A stretch of DNA of 10,475 nucleotides from Candidatus Woesebacteria bacterium (GTDB lineage: Bacteria > Patescibacteriota > Microgenomatia > UBA10105 > UBA927), in the NCBI GenBank assembly GCA_020057765.1, contig JAGVFE010000049.1, positions 1-10,475 of the forward strand, read 5' to 3'. The notes under the pieces were generated by a model. That model made no database searches. It saw only the letters and a list, made by a program, of their open reading frames with translations, and was not told where the DNA came from. The translations under genes and the position numbers were made by a program. Shown piece after piece: positions 4,857 to 10,472 of this stretch. How positions within the stretch are numbered: position 1 is the first letter of the stretch; every line of letters starts with the position of its first letter.

Positions 4857-6929
4857 ATGTTTGCTGATTTTTGGTTGGTTGTGCGTTGGTGGGGGGTGTT
4901 ATTTTTGGTTGGGGCTGTGGCGTTTTCGCTGACGAAGCGATTATTTGTCGGCTGGTTTGATGAGGGCTACTTTTTTTCGAAAGCCGTCGGGATGGCGGTG
5001 GTGACGTGGATCGTGTATGCGATGGGGACAGTCAGGATACTCCCATTTTCTACCGTTTCAATATTAGTGGCATTGGGCGTGGTGTTTGTATTTGGTTTAG
5101 TGGGAAATAGGGGGAATAGGGCAGATAAGGGCAATAAGAGAAATAGGGTTTTTATGATTTTTGCAGAAGAGCTATCTTTTTTGGTGGCGCTTCTTTTTTG
5201 GTCGTGGGTGAAATCGCATGAGCCGAGTATTCGAGGACTAGAAAAATTCATGGATTTTGGGTTCATGAAGTCGATCCTCAACACACAATATTTTCCGGCG
5301 TCGGACATGTGGTATGCGGGGGGTAGCATTAACTATTACTACTTTGGCCACATTGTGACGGCGGTTTTAACCAAACTCTCGGGCATTGATCTTGCCTATA
5401 CGTTTAATCTCATGCTTGCGACTATATTTGCACTCACGCTGACGATGAGTTTTTCGATCGGAGTGCAACTTCTTACGATGGGGCACATAGGACGGATAGG
5501 AAAAATAGGACAAATAGGAGGAGGATTGTTGACTGCATTTTTGGTGACACTGGCTGGCAATCTCCAGACGCTGTATGCATTTACAAAAGGATACGTGGGC
5601 GACAATGTACAGCCGTTTTGGAAACTACTATGGCCGATTGGTGAATATCTACAAAAGGTGCCGGATGGGATGAAGGCATACTGGTATGCTAATGCTACAA
5701 GATTTATCCCATATACGATTCACGAATTTCCTGGGTACTCATTCATTGTCTCCGACGTTCACGGCCACGTGCTCAGTTTGCCGTTTGTTCTGTTGACTAT
5801 TGCAATGCTCATTGGTGCAGCTCACGCTTCACGCTTCACGCTAATTTTTTACGGTTTTCTCATGGGTGTACTCCTTATGACTAATGTGCTTGATGGACCC
5901 ATATACCTCGGGTTACTGGTAATAACCCTCGGAGTTTCAAATTGGAAAACGATGGCAGAAAAACTTGGTTTGGTTGTAATAGCTGCAGGGATTACCGCTT
6001 TGCCATTTCTGACCCATTTCAAATCATTTGTTTCCGGAATTGCCGTCAATTGCCCACCGGCGTTTTTGGCAAACACAAAGATTGGCCCGCTCATTTTTGA
6101 GGGAACAGAGAAGTGTCAGCATTCGCCGATATGGATGATGTTGATTTTGTGGGGATTCTTTTTGTACTGCGGGTTTTGGCTCGTCGTGCGACTGACCACG
6201 GCTGAAAAGATGTTGCGTATTTTCTTTTTCTTTTCAATTGCACTTATTATTTTTCCTGAATTTTTTTATTTTAAGGATATCTACCCCATGCATTTTCGGA
6301 GCAATACCATGTTTAAGCTCGGATATCAGGCGTTCATTTTATTTTCCCTGGTTTCTGGGTATAGCATCGTCAGAATATTGTTTGGTGGGTCTTTGCGAAT
6401 AAAAAAACTTCTTTTTGCCGTATTTTTATTGCCGCAGCTTTTTTTAGTGAGCATTTACCCCGTATTTGCCGTACGGTCGTACTTTGGAGAGTTAAAAAAG
6501 TATGAAGGATTAGACGGATTAGGGTGGATAAGAAGAGAATACCCATCTGATTTTGCAGCCATCAATTGGTTAAACAGTCAACCAACCCATGGAATACTCG
6601 TTGAAGCCGATGGAGATTCCTACACCGATTATGCGCGCTTCTCGACGTTTACCGGACATCCGACCATCGTTGGATGGGCAGTCCATGAGTGGCTCTGGCG
6701 GGGCAGTTATGATGTGGTAGCACCCAGGCGCGAGGAAGTACGGCAAATCTATGAGGAAACCGATGTGGAGCAAACAAAAAGTTTGCTTAATACATACCGT
6801 GTGCGCTATGTCGTGGTGGGAGCTCTTGAGCGGACAAAATTCAAGAATCTGCAGGAATGGAAACTTGCCGTGCTGGGCGCCAGGGTTTTCCAAAGCGGTG
6901 AGACGATTATTTATGGTATTGACAGATAG
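4857..6929 (+). CDS. DUF2298 'YYY' polytopic membrane protein, probable glycan enzyme
   Basis: This 690-aa, many-helix membrane protein has the hallmarks of DUF2298 (Chlor_Arch_YYY). These are a conserved block MDFGFMKSIL..YFP..DMWYAGG, GGSINYYYFGH (S157 to H165), HEFPGYSF then DVHGH (E290, D300, H302, H304), and a C-terminal soluble domain with LDGLGWIRREYP, EADGDSY and a GW..HEWLWRG motif. Acidic and histidine residues in outer loops, as in PMT-like enzymes, suggest a polyprenyl-linked glycosyltransferase, but the reaction of this family is not established. It has its own leaderless-type promoter, diverging from the GT39/FAD operon across 37 bp, which supports a shared pathway. Two loops (residues 83-97 and 210-221) are built of 9-bp DNA repeats giving basic GNR- and IGR/IGK-type peptides, likely cytoplasmic. 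A 7-bp repeat sits at 5823-5843. Length is normal and no frameshift is seen. Confidence 0.88.
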   Translation: MFADFWLVVRWWGVLFLVGAVAFSLTKRLFVGWFDEGYFFSKAVGMAVVTWIVYAMGTVRILPFSTVSILVALGVVFVFGLVGNRGNRADKGNKRNRVFMIFAEELSFLVALLFWSWVKSHEPSIRGLEKFMDFGFMKSILNTQYFPASDMWYAGGSINYYYFGHIVTAVLTKLSGIDLAYTFNLMLATIFALTLTMSFSIGVQLLTMGHIGRIGKIGQIGGGLLTAFLVTLAGNLQTLYAFTKGYVGDNVQPFWKLLWPIGEYLQKVPDGMKAYWYANATRFIPYTIHEFPGYSFIVSDVHGHVLSLPFVLLTIAMLIGAAHASRFTLIFYGFLMGVLLMTNVLDGPIYLGLLVITLGVSNWKTMAEKLGLVVIAAGITALPFLTHFKSFVSGIAVNCPPAFLANTKIGPLIFEGTEKCQHSPIWMMLILWGFFLYCGFWLVVRLTTAEKMLRIFFFFSIALIIFPEFFYFKDIYPMHFRSNTMFKLGYQAFILFSLVSGYSIVRILFGGSLRIKKLLFAVFLLPQLFLVSIYPVFAVRSYFGELKKYEGLDGLGWIRREYPSDFAAINWLNSQPTHGILVEADGDSYTDYARFSTFTGHPTIVGWAVHEWLWRGSYDVVAPRREEVRQIYEETDVEQTKSLLNTYRVRYVVVGALERTKFKNLQEWKLAVLGARVFQSGETIIYGIDR
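5103..5147. repeat. Degenerate 9-bp tandem repeat (GGRAATARG-like, 5 units) in DUF2298 gene
   Basis: Five 9-bp units in frame encode GNR-GNR-ADK-GNK-RNR (residues 83-97), a strongly basic loop between membrane helices. The period is three codons, so unit changes would keep the frame. Confidence 0.8.
5484..5519. repeat. 9-bp tandem repeat (NNNATAGGA, 4 units) in DUF2298 gene
   Basis: Four units share ATAGGA with a variable first codon and encode HIG-RIG-KIG-QIG (residues 210-221), followed by extra GGA codons. This is again a basic loop with a three-codon period. Confidence 0.85.
5823..5843. repeat. Heptanucleotide tandem repeat (CACGCTT)x3 in DUF2298 gene
   Basis: Two perfect CACGCTT units and a third, CACGCTA, lie in tandem and encode HASRFTL between two hydrophobic stretches. 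The period is 7 bp, so loss or gain of one unit would frameshift the gene about 320 codons into the protein. Confidence 0.8.
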
Positions 6930-6947
6930 GGGAAAGCGTGGTGTAAT
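6919..6947 (+). promoter_or_regulatory. rho operon promoter TTGACA-N17-TGTAAT with extended -10
   Basis: A perfect TTGACA (6919-6924), 17-bp spacer and TGTAAT (6942-6947, five of six) are preceded by TGG (6939-6941), an extended -10. It straddles the stop codon of the DUF2298 gene. Initiation near 6954 gives rho a leader of about 99 nt, in contrast to the leaderless starts elsewhere in the window. Confidence 0.7.
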
Positions 6948-6953
6948 ATGAGG

Positions 6954-7052
6954 AATTGATTTGACCCTCTCGGTTTATCCATTCATGAAGTTGCCAAAGT
7001 AAGTGAATCTCCGACGAGCACTAAAATCGCCAGCTAATTTGTAGTTATTTTT
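6954..7052 (+). promoter_or_regulatory. rho leader with a five-codon upstream ORF
   Basis: The predicted 5' leader contains a small ORF, ATG 6985 to TAA 7002 (MKLPK), with no Shine-Dalgarno. No strong hairpin or T-run was seen. In E. coli rho is autoregulated by attenuation in its leader; a similar role here is inference only. No ribosome-binding site precedes the rho ATG at 7053. Confidence 0.35.
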
Positions 7053-8669
7053 ATGGCTTTCCGCGCTACCACGAAAAAGTCTACGTCGAAAAAAACAGAA
7101 GTTCCCAAAGCCGCACGAGAGGAGGCTCCGTCAGTCGTTGAGGTTGAAGCAAGCGCATCAATTTCAGTTGACGATTTAGTCGGCGCAACCAAGCCAGACG
7201 TGGCACCCCCAGCTACGGCAAAAGCCGCCATGCACGAGGAAAAATTTCAAGAGCGACCATCGTATACCCCGGGTGGGTATAGGCCGCCTATGCGTTCAGG
7301 TCCGCCTCGCGGAGGCAGGTTTGGATACCGGCCTTCCTATGGCTATCGCAATGGCAATGGAAGTGGGAATAGTTCAAGTTATGACCGAGGCGAGGCCAGA
7401 CCACCACGTTATGATCGGCCAGAGTCGGCTCCGCCCCGATATGGGTTTGATCGGCAGCCGCGACGGGAATTTACCGAAAACAGTTATGAGCAGGATGTTA
7501 ATGTGCCGACAGAAACCGTCCGCGGGGTTTTGGACACCATGCCGGAAGGACACGGATTTTTGCGGCCCAAATACACGCCCAGTGAACGCGATATTTATAT
7601 TTCCCAATCACAAATCCGCCGATTTCTCCTTCGAAACGGCGACATGGTGGAAGGCCAGGCCAGGCCGCCCAAAGAAAACGAGCGCTATTGGGGCCTCCTC
7701 AAAGTTGAAAAAATTGACGAGCTGCCGGCTGAAAGCATGGAAAAACGACCCAAATTTGAAGATCTCGTACCGGTCTACCCTAATGTCCAACTCCGGCTTG
7801 AAACCGAGAATCCGCCAGCTGGCGGACCGCTTTCTACCCGGATGATTGACTTGATTGCCCCTATCGGCTTTGGTCAGCGCGGACTGGTGGTTTCTCCTCC
7901 CAAGGCAGGAAAAACCACAATTCTCAAAGAACTTGCCGCCGGGGTGGCTGCTAACTATCCACAGGTTCACCTTATGGCCGCCCTCATCGGCGAGCGGCCC
8001 GAGGAAGTGACGGACATTTCCAGAAACGTTAAAGGAGAAGTTTTTGCCAGCAACTTTGACGAATCGCCGTCTGAACAAACGCGTATTGCAGAAGTAGCCC
8101 TCGACCGGGCCAAGCGATTGGTTGAATTGGGCCGTGATGTGGTGATTTTGCTTGACTCGATCACGCGACTGGCGCGAGCATACAACCTGGTCGTTAATCC
8201 TTCGGGTCGGACGTTAACCGGCGGTTTTGATCCGGCGGCTCTTTATCCTGCCAAACGGTTTTTGGGTGCGGCTCGATGTGTTGAGCTAGCCCAAGAAAAT
8301 AAAAGTTTGGGAGACAAAATTGAGCGTGTCACGACGGGCGGGTCTTTGACGGTTATCGGAACCGCGTTGATTGAAACCGGCTCACGCATGGATGATCTTA
8401 TCTACGAAGAATTTAAAGGAACCGGCAACATGGAGTTGACGCTCTCGCGCATTTTGCAGGAGCGGCGGATTTTTCCGGCCATTGATGTGGGTAAATCCGG
8501 CACGCGGCACGATGAGTTGTTGCTCGGGGAAGATGTGATGAAAAAGGTCACCACCCTCCGCCGCATGCTTTCACTTTTGTCTGATGAGGAGCGGACCATG
8601 ATGCTCATCGAGCGGCTTGGGAAGACCAAGGCCAATATAGAATTCCTCGAGAGTTTGGCAAAAGGGTGA
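7053..8669 (+). CDS. rho: Transcription termination factor Rho
   Basis: Rho is a hexameric RNA-dependent ATPase that ends transcription. This 538-aa version has four visible parts. Residues 1-75 are Lys/Ala/acid-rich and 76-150 are rich in Arg, Gly, Tyr and Pro, probably disordered. The primary RNA-binding cold-shock-like domain (about 153-222) contains EGHGFLRPKY, DIYISQSQIRRF, NGDMVEG and ARPPKENERY. The RecA-type motor has Walker A PPKAGKTT (282-289, K287), Walker B DVVILLDS (362-369, D368), the Q-loop TLTGGFDPAAL, the R-loop GGSLT (429-433) and FKGTGNMEL. The usual N-terminal helical Rho_N domain is not recognisable. Residues 409-428, between LGAAR and GGSLT, are about 16 longer than in E. 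coli Rho (NVEE there). The E. coli protein has 419 residues. The peptidase gene follows after 7 bp, so they are co-transcribed. Confidence 0.97.
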   Translation: MAFRATTKKSTSKKTEVPKAAREEAPSVVEVEASASISVDDLVGATKPDVAPPATAKAAMHEEKFQERPSYTPGGYRPPMRSGPPRGGRFGYRPSYGYRNGNGSGNSSSYDRGEARPPRYDRPESAPPRYGFDRQPRREFTENSYEQDVNVPTETVRGVLDTMPEGHGFLRPKYTPSERDIYISQSQIRRFLLRNGDMVEGQARPPKENERYWGLLKVEKIDELPAESMEKRPKFEDLVPVYPNVQLRLETENPPAGGPLSTRMIDLIAPIGFGQRGLVVSPPKAGKTTILKELAAGVAANYPQVHLMAALIGERPEEVTDISRNVKGEVFASNFDESPSEQTRIAEVALDRAKRLVELGRDVVILLDSITRLARAYNLVVNPSGRTLTGGFDPAALYPAKRFLGAARCVELAQENKSLGDKIERVTTGGSLTVIGTALIETGSRMDDLIYEEFKGTGNMELTLSRILQERRIFPAIDVGKSGTRHDELLLGEDVMKKVTTLRRMLSLLSDEERTMMLIERLGKTKANIEFLESLAKG

Positions 8670-8676
8670 ACTTCAC

Positions 8677-9753
8677 ATGCGACAACTCCTATCAGTATTT
8701 GCTGATGACCTCCGCGATTGGGCGCGCGGCTGGTATTACTACCTAGGTAAAAAAATCGGGCGTGGAGCCAAGCAATTTGAGGCACAGAAAGATCTACTTG
8801 TTGATATTTTGATAGCCAGACGGGGGATGTATCAGCGCCCATTTCTCCATTTGTCGTTGGCCGTGATTTTTTTGGTTGGGGTGGTTGCCGCGCCCATTAT
8901 AGCTGACAGTTACCCCGGTGCCATACCCAAGAGTCTTGCCGATTACACGCCCTCTTCTGCAGTTGCCACTTCATTGGACATGGCAGCGTATGGGGTGCAA
9001 ACAACCACATCAGAAAAACCGCGTGATCAAATTATCACCCATGCCGTCGTCGTTGGCGATACGTTATCTAAAATTGCCAAGAAGTATTCTATATCAGTAG
9101 ATAGCATTAAGTGGCTCAATGATACAAAAGGAGATAGTTTGAGCATAGGACAAGAGGTAAAAATTCCTCCGGTTTCCGGTATTGTCCTTAAGGTAAAAGA
9201 AGGGGAAACGGTCTTTTCGATTGCCAAAAAATACAAAACCGATGCGCAAAAAATCGTCAACTTTCCGTTTAATGATTTTGTAGATTTGGATACGTTTGCA
9301 CTTAATGTGGGTCAACAGTTGGTCGTCCCAGATGGCGTCATGCCGGAAGCCCCAGCCATCATCCGTGTTCTCCCGCCGATTACCGCCGGCGGCACTGGCC
9401 AGTTCCTTTGGCCTGCCGGCGGACTCATCACCCAGTACCCGGTCTGGTACCACAGGGCCATTGATATTGCCAACCCTGCCATGCCAGGCATTGCGGCAGC
9501 AGACGGCGGAACCGTTGTGCTTGTTGAATATCTGCGCTACGGCTACGGTCAGCACGTCATCGTCGGTCATGGAGATGGACTCCAAACGCTCTATGGCCAC
9601 ATGAGCGAGATTTATGTTAAAGCCGGGGATGCCGTCGCCCGCGGGCAAATCATCGGCCGGATGGGTTCAAGCGGCCGTTCGACCGGCACGCACTTGCACT
9701 TCGAGGTGAGAAAGAACGGGGTGATCGTTAACCCGTTACCGTTCCTCAAATAA
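8677..9753 (+). CDS. Membrane-anchored LysM / M23 family peptidase
   Basis: This 358-aa protein has a cytoplasmic N-terminus (1-55), one transmembrane anchor (about 56-76, FLHLSLAVIFLVGVV) and two LysM peptidoglycan-binding modules. These are about 119-164 (VVVGDTLSKIAKKYSI) and 168-216 (VKEGETVFSIAKKY). A C-terminal M23 (LytM-like) zinc peptidase domain (about 240-356) follows. Its zinc ligands are H259 and D263 (HRAIDIA) and H341 of HLHFEV (339-344), with H308 (YGHMS) as the other catalytic histidine. All are present, so it should cut peptide cross-links in peptidoglycan outside the membrane during growth or division. It starts 7 bp after the rho stop. AAGGGTGA (8662-8669), overlapping the rho stop, is a fair Shine-Dalgarno and suggests translational coupling. 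A cytoplasmic leg of 55 residues is long for this class. Confidence 0.93.
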   Translation: MRQLLSVFADDLRDWARGWYYYLGKKIGRGAKQFEAQKDLLVDILIARRGMYQRPFLHLSLAVIFLVGVVAAPIIADSYPGAIPKSLADYTPSSAVATSLDMAAYGVQTTTSEKPRDQIITHAVVVGDTLSKIAKKYSISVDSIKWLNDTKGDSLSIGQEVKIPPVSGIVLKVKEGETVFSIAKKYKTDAQKIVNFPFNDFVDLDTFALNVGQQLVVPDGVMPEAPAIIRVLPPITAGGTGQFLWPAGGLITQYPVWYHRAIDIANPAMPGIAAADGGTVVLVEYLRYGYGQHVIVGHGDGLQTLYGHMSEIYVKAGDAVARGQIIGRMGSSGRSTGTHLHFEVRKNGVIVNPLPFLK

Positions 9754-9761
9754 ACTCCGTT

Positions 9762-9770
9762 TGCTATAAT
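9762..9770 (+). promoter_or_regulatory. Extended -10 (TGC-TATAAT) for the tRNA-Ala pair
   Basis: A perfect TATAAT (9765-9770) is preceded by TGC. Initiation near 9777 places the start about 4 nt before the first tRNA base. The -35 position (TTCCTC) is poor. Confidence 0.7.
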
Positions 9771-9780
9771 CAGTAGCGTA

Positions 9781-9853
9781 GGGCCGGTAGCTCATTTGGT
9801 AGAGCACTGCATTCGCATTGCAGGGGTGGGGAGTTCGAATCTCCTCCGGTCCA
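9781..9853 (+). tRNA. tRNA-Ala (anticodon CGC)
   Basis: A full cloverleaf of 73 nt. The acceptor GGGCCGG (9781-9787) pairs with CCGGTCC (9846-9852) including G3-U70, the alanine identity pair. The D arm is GCTC/GAGC, the anticodon stem CTGCA/TGCAG with loop TTCGCAT (anticodon CGC, reading GCG), and the T arm GGGAG/CTCCT with loop TTCGAAT. The discriminator is A at 9853. The 3' CCA is not encoded and must be added by the CCA enzyme. Confidence 0.95.
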
Positions 9854-9854
9854 C

Positions 9855-9928
9855 GGGCCCGTAGCTCATTCGGCTAGAGCGTCGCTATGGCATAGCGAAG
9901 GTGGTCGGTTCGAATCCGATCGGGTCCA
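9855..9928 (+). tRNA. tRNA-Ala (anticodon GGC)
   Basis: A full cloverleaf of 74 nt. The acceptor GGGCCCG pairs with CGGGTCC, again with G3-U70. The D arm is GCTC/GAGC, the anticodon stem TCGCT/AGCGA with loop ATGGCAT (anticodon GGC, reading GCC and GCU), and the T arm GTCGG/CCGAT with loop TTCGAAT. The discriminator is A at 9928, and CCA is not encoded. Only one base (9854) separates it from the preceding tRNA-Ala, so they share one precursor. Confidence 0.95.
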
Positions 9929-9932
9929 CTTC

Positions 9933-9949
9933 ATCCCGCCTAGCGGGAT
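9933..9949 (+). terminator. Hairpin after the tRNAs, possible weak terminator
   Basis: ATCCCGC and GCGGGAT form a perfect 7-bp stem with a CTA loop, starting 5 nt after the last tRNA. There is no immediate T-run; the next is T6 at 9973-9978. It may act as a terminator, a processing signal for the tRNA 3' end, or be a dispersed repeat. Confidence 0.4.
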
Positions 9950-9999
9950 TCGGTACGAGGTTTTCTTCAAGATTTTTTCCCCGTAGATCTCCATCGGCC

Positions 10000-10008
10000 T
10001 GCTATACT
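10000..10008 (+). promoter_or_regulatory. Extended -10 (TGC-TATACT) before a leaderless small ORF
   Basis: TATACT (10003-10008, five of six) is preceded by TGC (10000-10002), with an ATG 6 nt later at 10015. The geometry is identical to the FAD operon start. The -35 is not evident. Confidence 0.5.
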
Positions 10009-10014
10009 ATCCCC

Positions 10015-10089
10015 ATGCGAAAATACTGGCAGATATATAAGATGAAAGTTGCTTCGTGCAACCCCCAAGGAGACGGCGAAGAGATGTAA
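10015..10089 (+). CDS. Leaderless 24-codon ORF, possible remnant of a membrane-transporter gene
   Basis: From ATG 10015 the ORF encodes MRKYWQIYKM and 14 further residues, ending at TAA 10087-10089. Its start fits the leaderless promoter pattern. The first ten residues look like the beginning of ABC-2-type permeases (an 'MKKYWxIFK' opening), but the hydrophobic part that should follow is missing. This may therefore be an intact 5' end fused to unrelated sequence, a gene relic. The second half contains a short hairpin (GTTGC-TTCGT-GCAAC, 10048-10062) and AAGGAG (10067-10072), and the last codon pair is ATG-TAA. It may instead be a true small peptide or a regulatory leader. I cannot assign a function. 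Confidence 0.3.
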   Translation: MRKYWQIYKMKVASCNPQGDGEEM

Positions 10090-10095
10090 CGGATA

Positions 10096-10314
10096 TTATT
10101 TCAGGGGCTTTTCGACCTGGATTCCGGCGACCTGGCCTGTGTTGAGCTGGGCGTTGATGTAGCTGCCGACGACGGCTCCCATGCCGAGCATCAAGGCAAA
10201 CATCACCAGGAACATCCAGCCGCGGACGAGAACGAGATACTGGGGCTGTCCGGCAGCACGGGCACGGACGGCGTGGGATTTTCTGTGATGGACTCTTCTC
10301 GAGCGTCGTTTCAT
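10096..10314 (-). CDS. Small basic single-pass membrane protein of unknown function
   Basis: This 72-aa protein starts with a very basic stretch (MKRRSRRVHHRKSHAVRARAAG). One hydrophobic helix follows at about 33-51 (WMFLVMFALMLGMGAVVGS), then a short polar tail ending QVEKPLK. By the positive-inside rule the N-terminus is cytoplasmic and the tail of about 20 residues is outside. I do not recognise the family. Upstream on the minus strand is a perfect TTGACA at 10355-10350, with a weak -10 (CATTCT) 17 bp on and about a 6-nt leader. No Shine-Dalgarno is seen. The gene converges on the 24-codon ORF with a 6-bp gap, and no terminator is obvious between them. Confidence 0.7.
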   Translation of the reverse strand: MKRRSRRVHHRKSHAVRARAAGQPQYLVLVRGWMFLVMFALMLGMGAVVGSYINAQLNTGQVAGIQVEKPLK

Positions 10315-10326
10315 AGATCTTTATCC

Positions 10327-10355
10327 AGAATGACTGCTTTTTTAGCCGCTGTCAA
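10327..10355 (-). promoter_or_regulatory. Candidate promoter TTGACA-N17-CATTCT for the 72-aa gene
   Basis: On the minus strand a perfect -35 TTGACA (10355-10350) is followed after 17 bp by CATTCT (10332-10327), a poor -10. The ATG at 10314 lies 12 nt further. The -35 is convincing, the -10 is not. Confidence 0.35.
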
Positions 10356-10374
10356 GAGGGAGAGTGAGCGCTTA

Positions 10375-10386
10375 GGTTTGTAAACC
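10375..10386. repeat. Palindrome GGTTTGTAAACC
   Basis: A 12-bp inverted repeat (GGTTT-GT-AAACC) lies between the divergent 72-aa gene and the gene beyond the window end. It is operator-like, but no regulator can be named. Confidence 0.4.
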
Positions 10387-10427
10387 AACATCTCAGTTGT
10401 CGTAGTTCTTTAACATCTCAATTGTCG
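10387..10427 (+). repeat. Direct repeat of 16 bp, two copies with a 25-bp period
   Basis: AACATCTCAGTTGTCG (10387-10402) and AACATCTCAATTGTCG (10412-10427) differ at one base and are 25 bp apart. Both hold CATCTC, which recurs at 10450-10455 inside the Shine-Dalgarno hairpin. They may be protein-binding sites or parts of an RNA leader. Confidence 0.6.
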
Positions 10428-10446
10428 CTGTAGGAAAACGGCGTAC

Positions 10447-10472
10447 GCTCATCTCCAAGAAGGGAGGTGAGC
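10447..10472 (+). promoter_or_regulatory. Shine-Dalgarno hairpin in the leader of a gene beyond the window
   Basis: GCTCATCTCC (10447-10456) pairs with GGAGGTGAGC (10463-10472) through ten base pairs including one G-U, with loop AAGAAG. The 3' arm contains GGAGGTGA, an eight-base match to the anti-Shine-Dalgarno. The ribosome site is therefore fully buried in the stem. The start codon is probably just after the last base of the window, or GTG at 10467. This arrangement suggests regulated translation. It is the only strong Shine-Dalgarno seen in the window. Confidence 0.6.

Noticed and set aside
5100..5519. The 9-bp repeats as sequencing or assembly errors
   Set aside because: Both arrays stay in frame, vary between units, and lie in plausible loops between membrane helices, so they look like genuine coding repeats.
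8667..8669. TGA read as glycine (recoded CPR genetic code)
   Set aside because: TGA ends rho, the FAD gene and the antitoxin at family-appropriate places, and no gene needs TGA read-through.
9901..10014. Upstream extension of the 24-codon ORF starting at 9901
   Set aside because: It begins inside the second tRNA-Ala gene and runs through the downstream hairpin and the extended -10 promoter. Only the part from 10015 fits a promoter-defined start.
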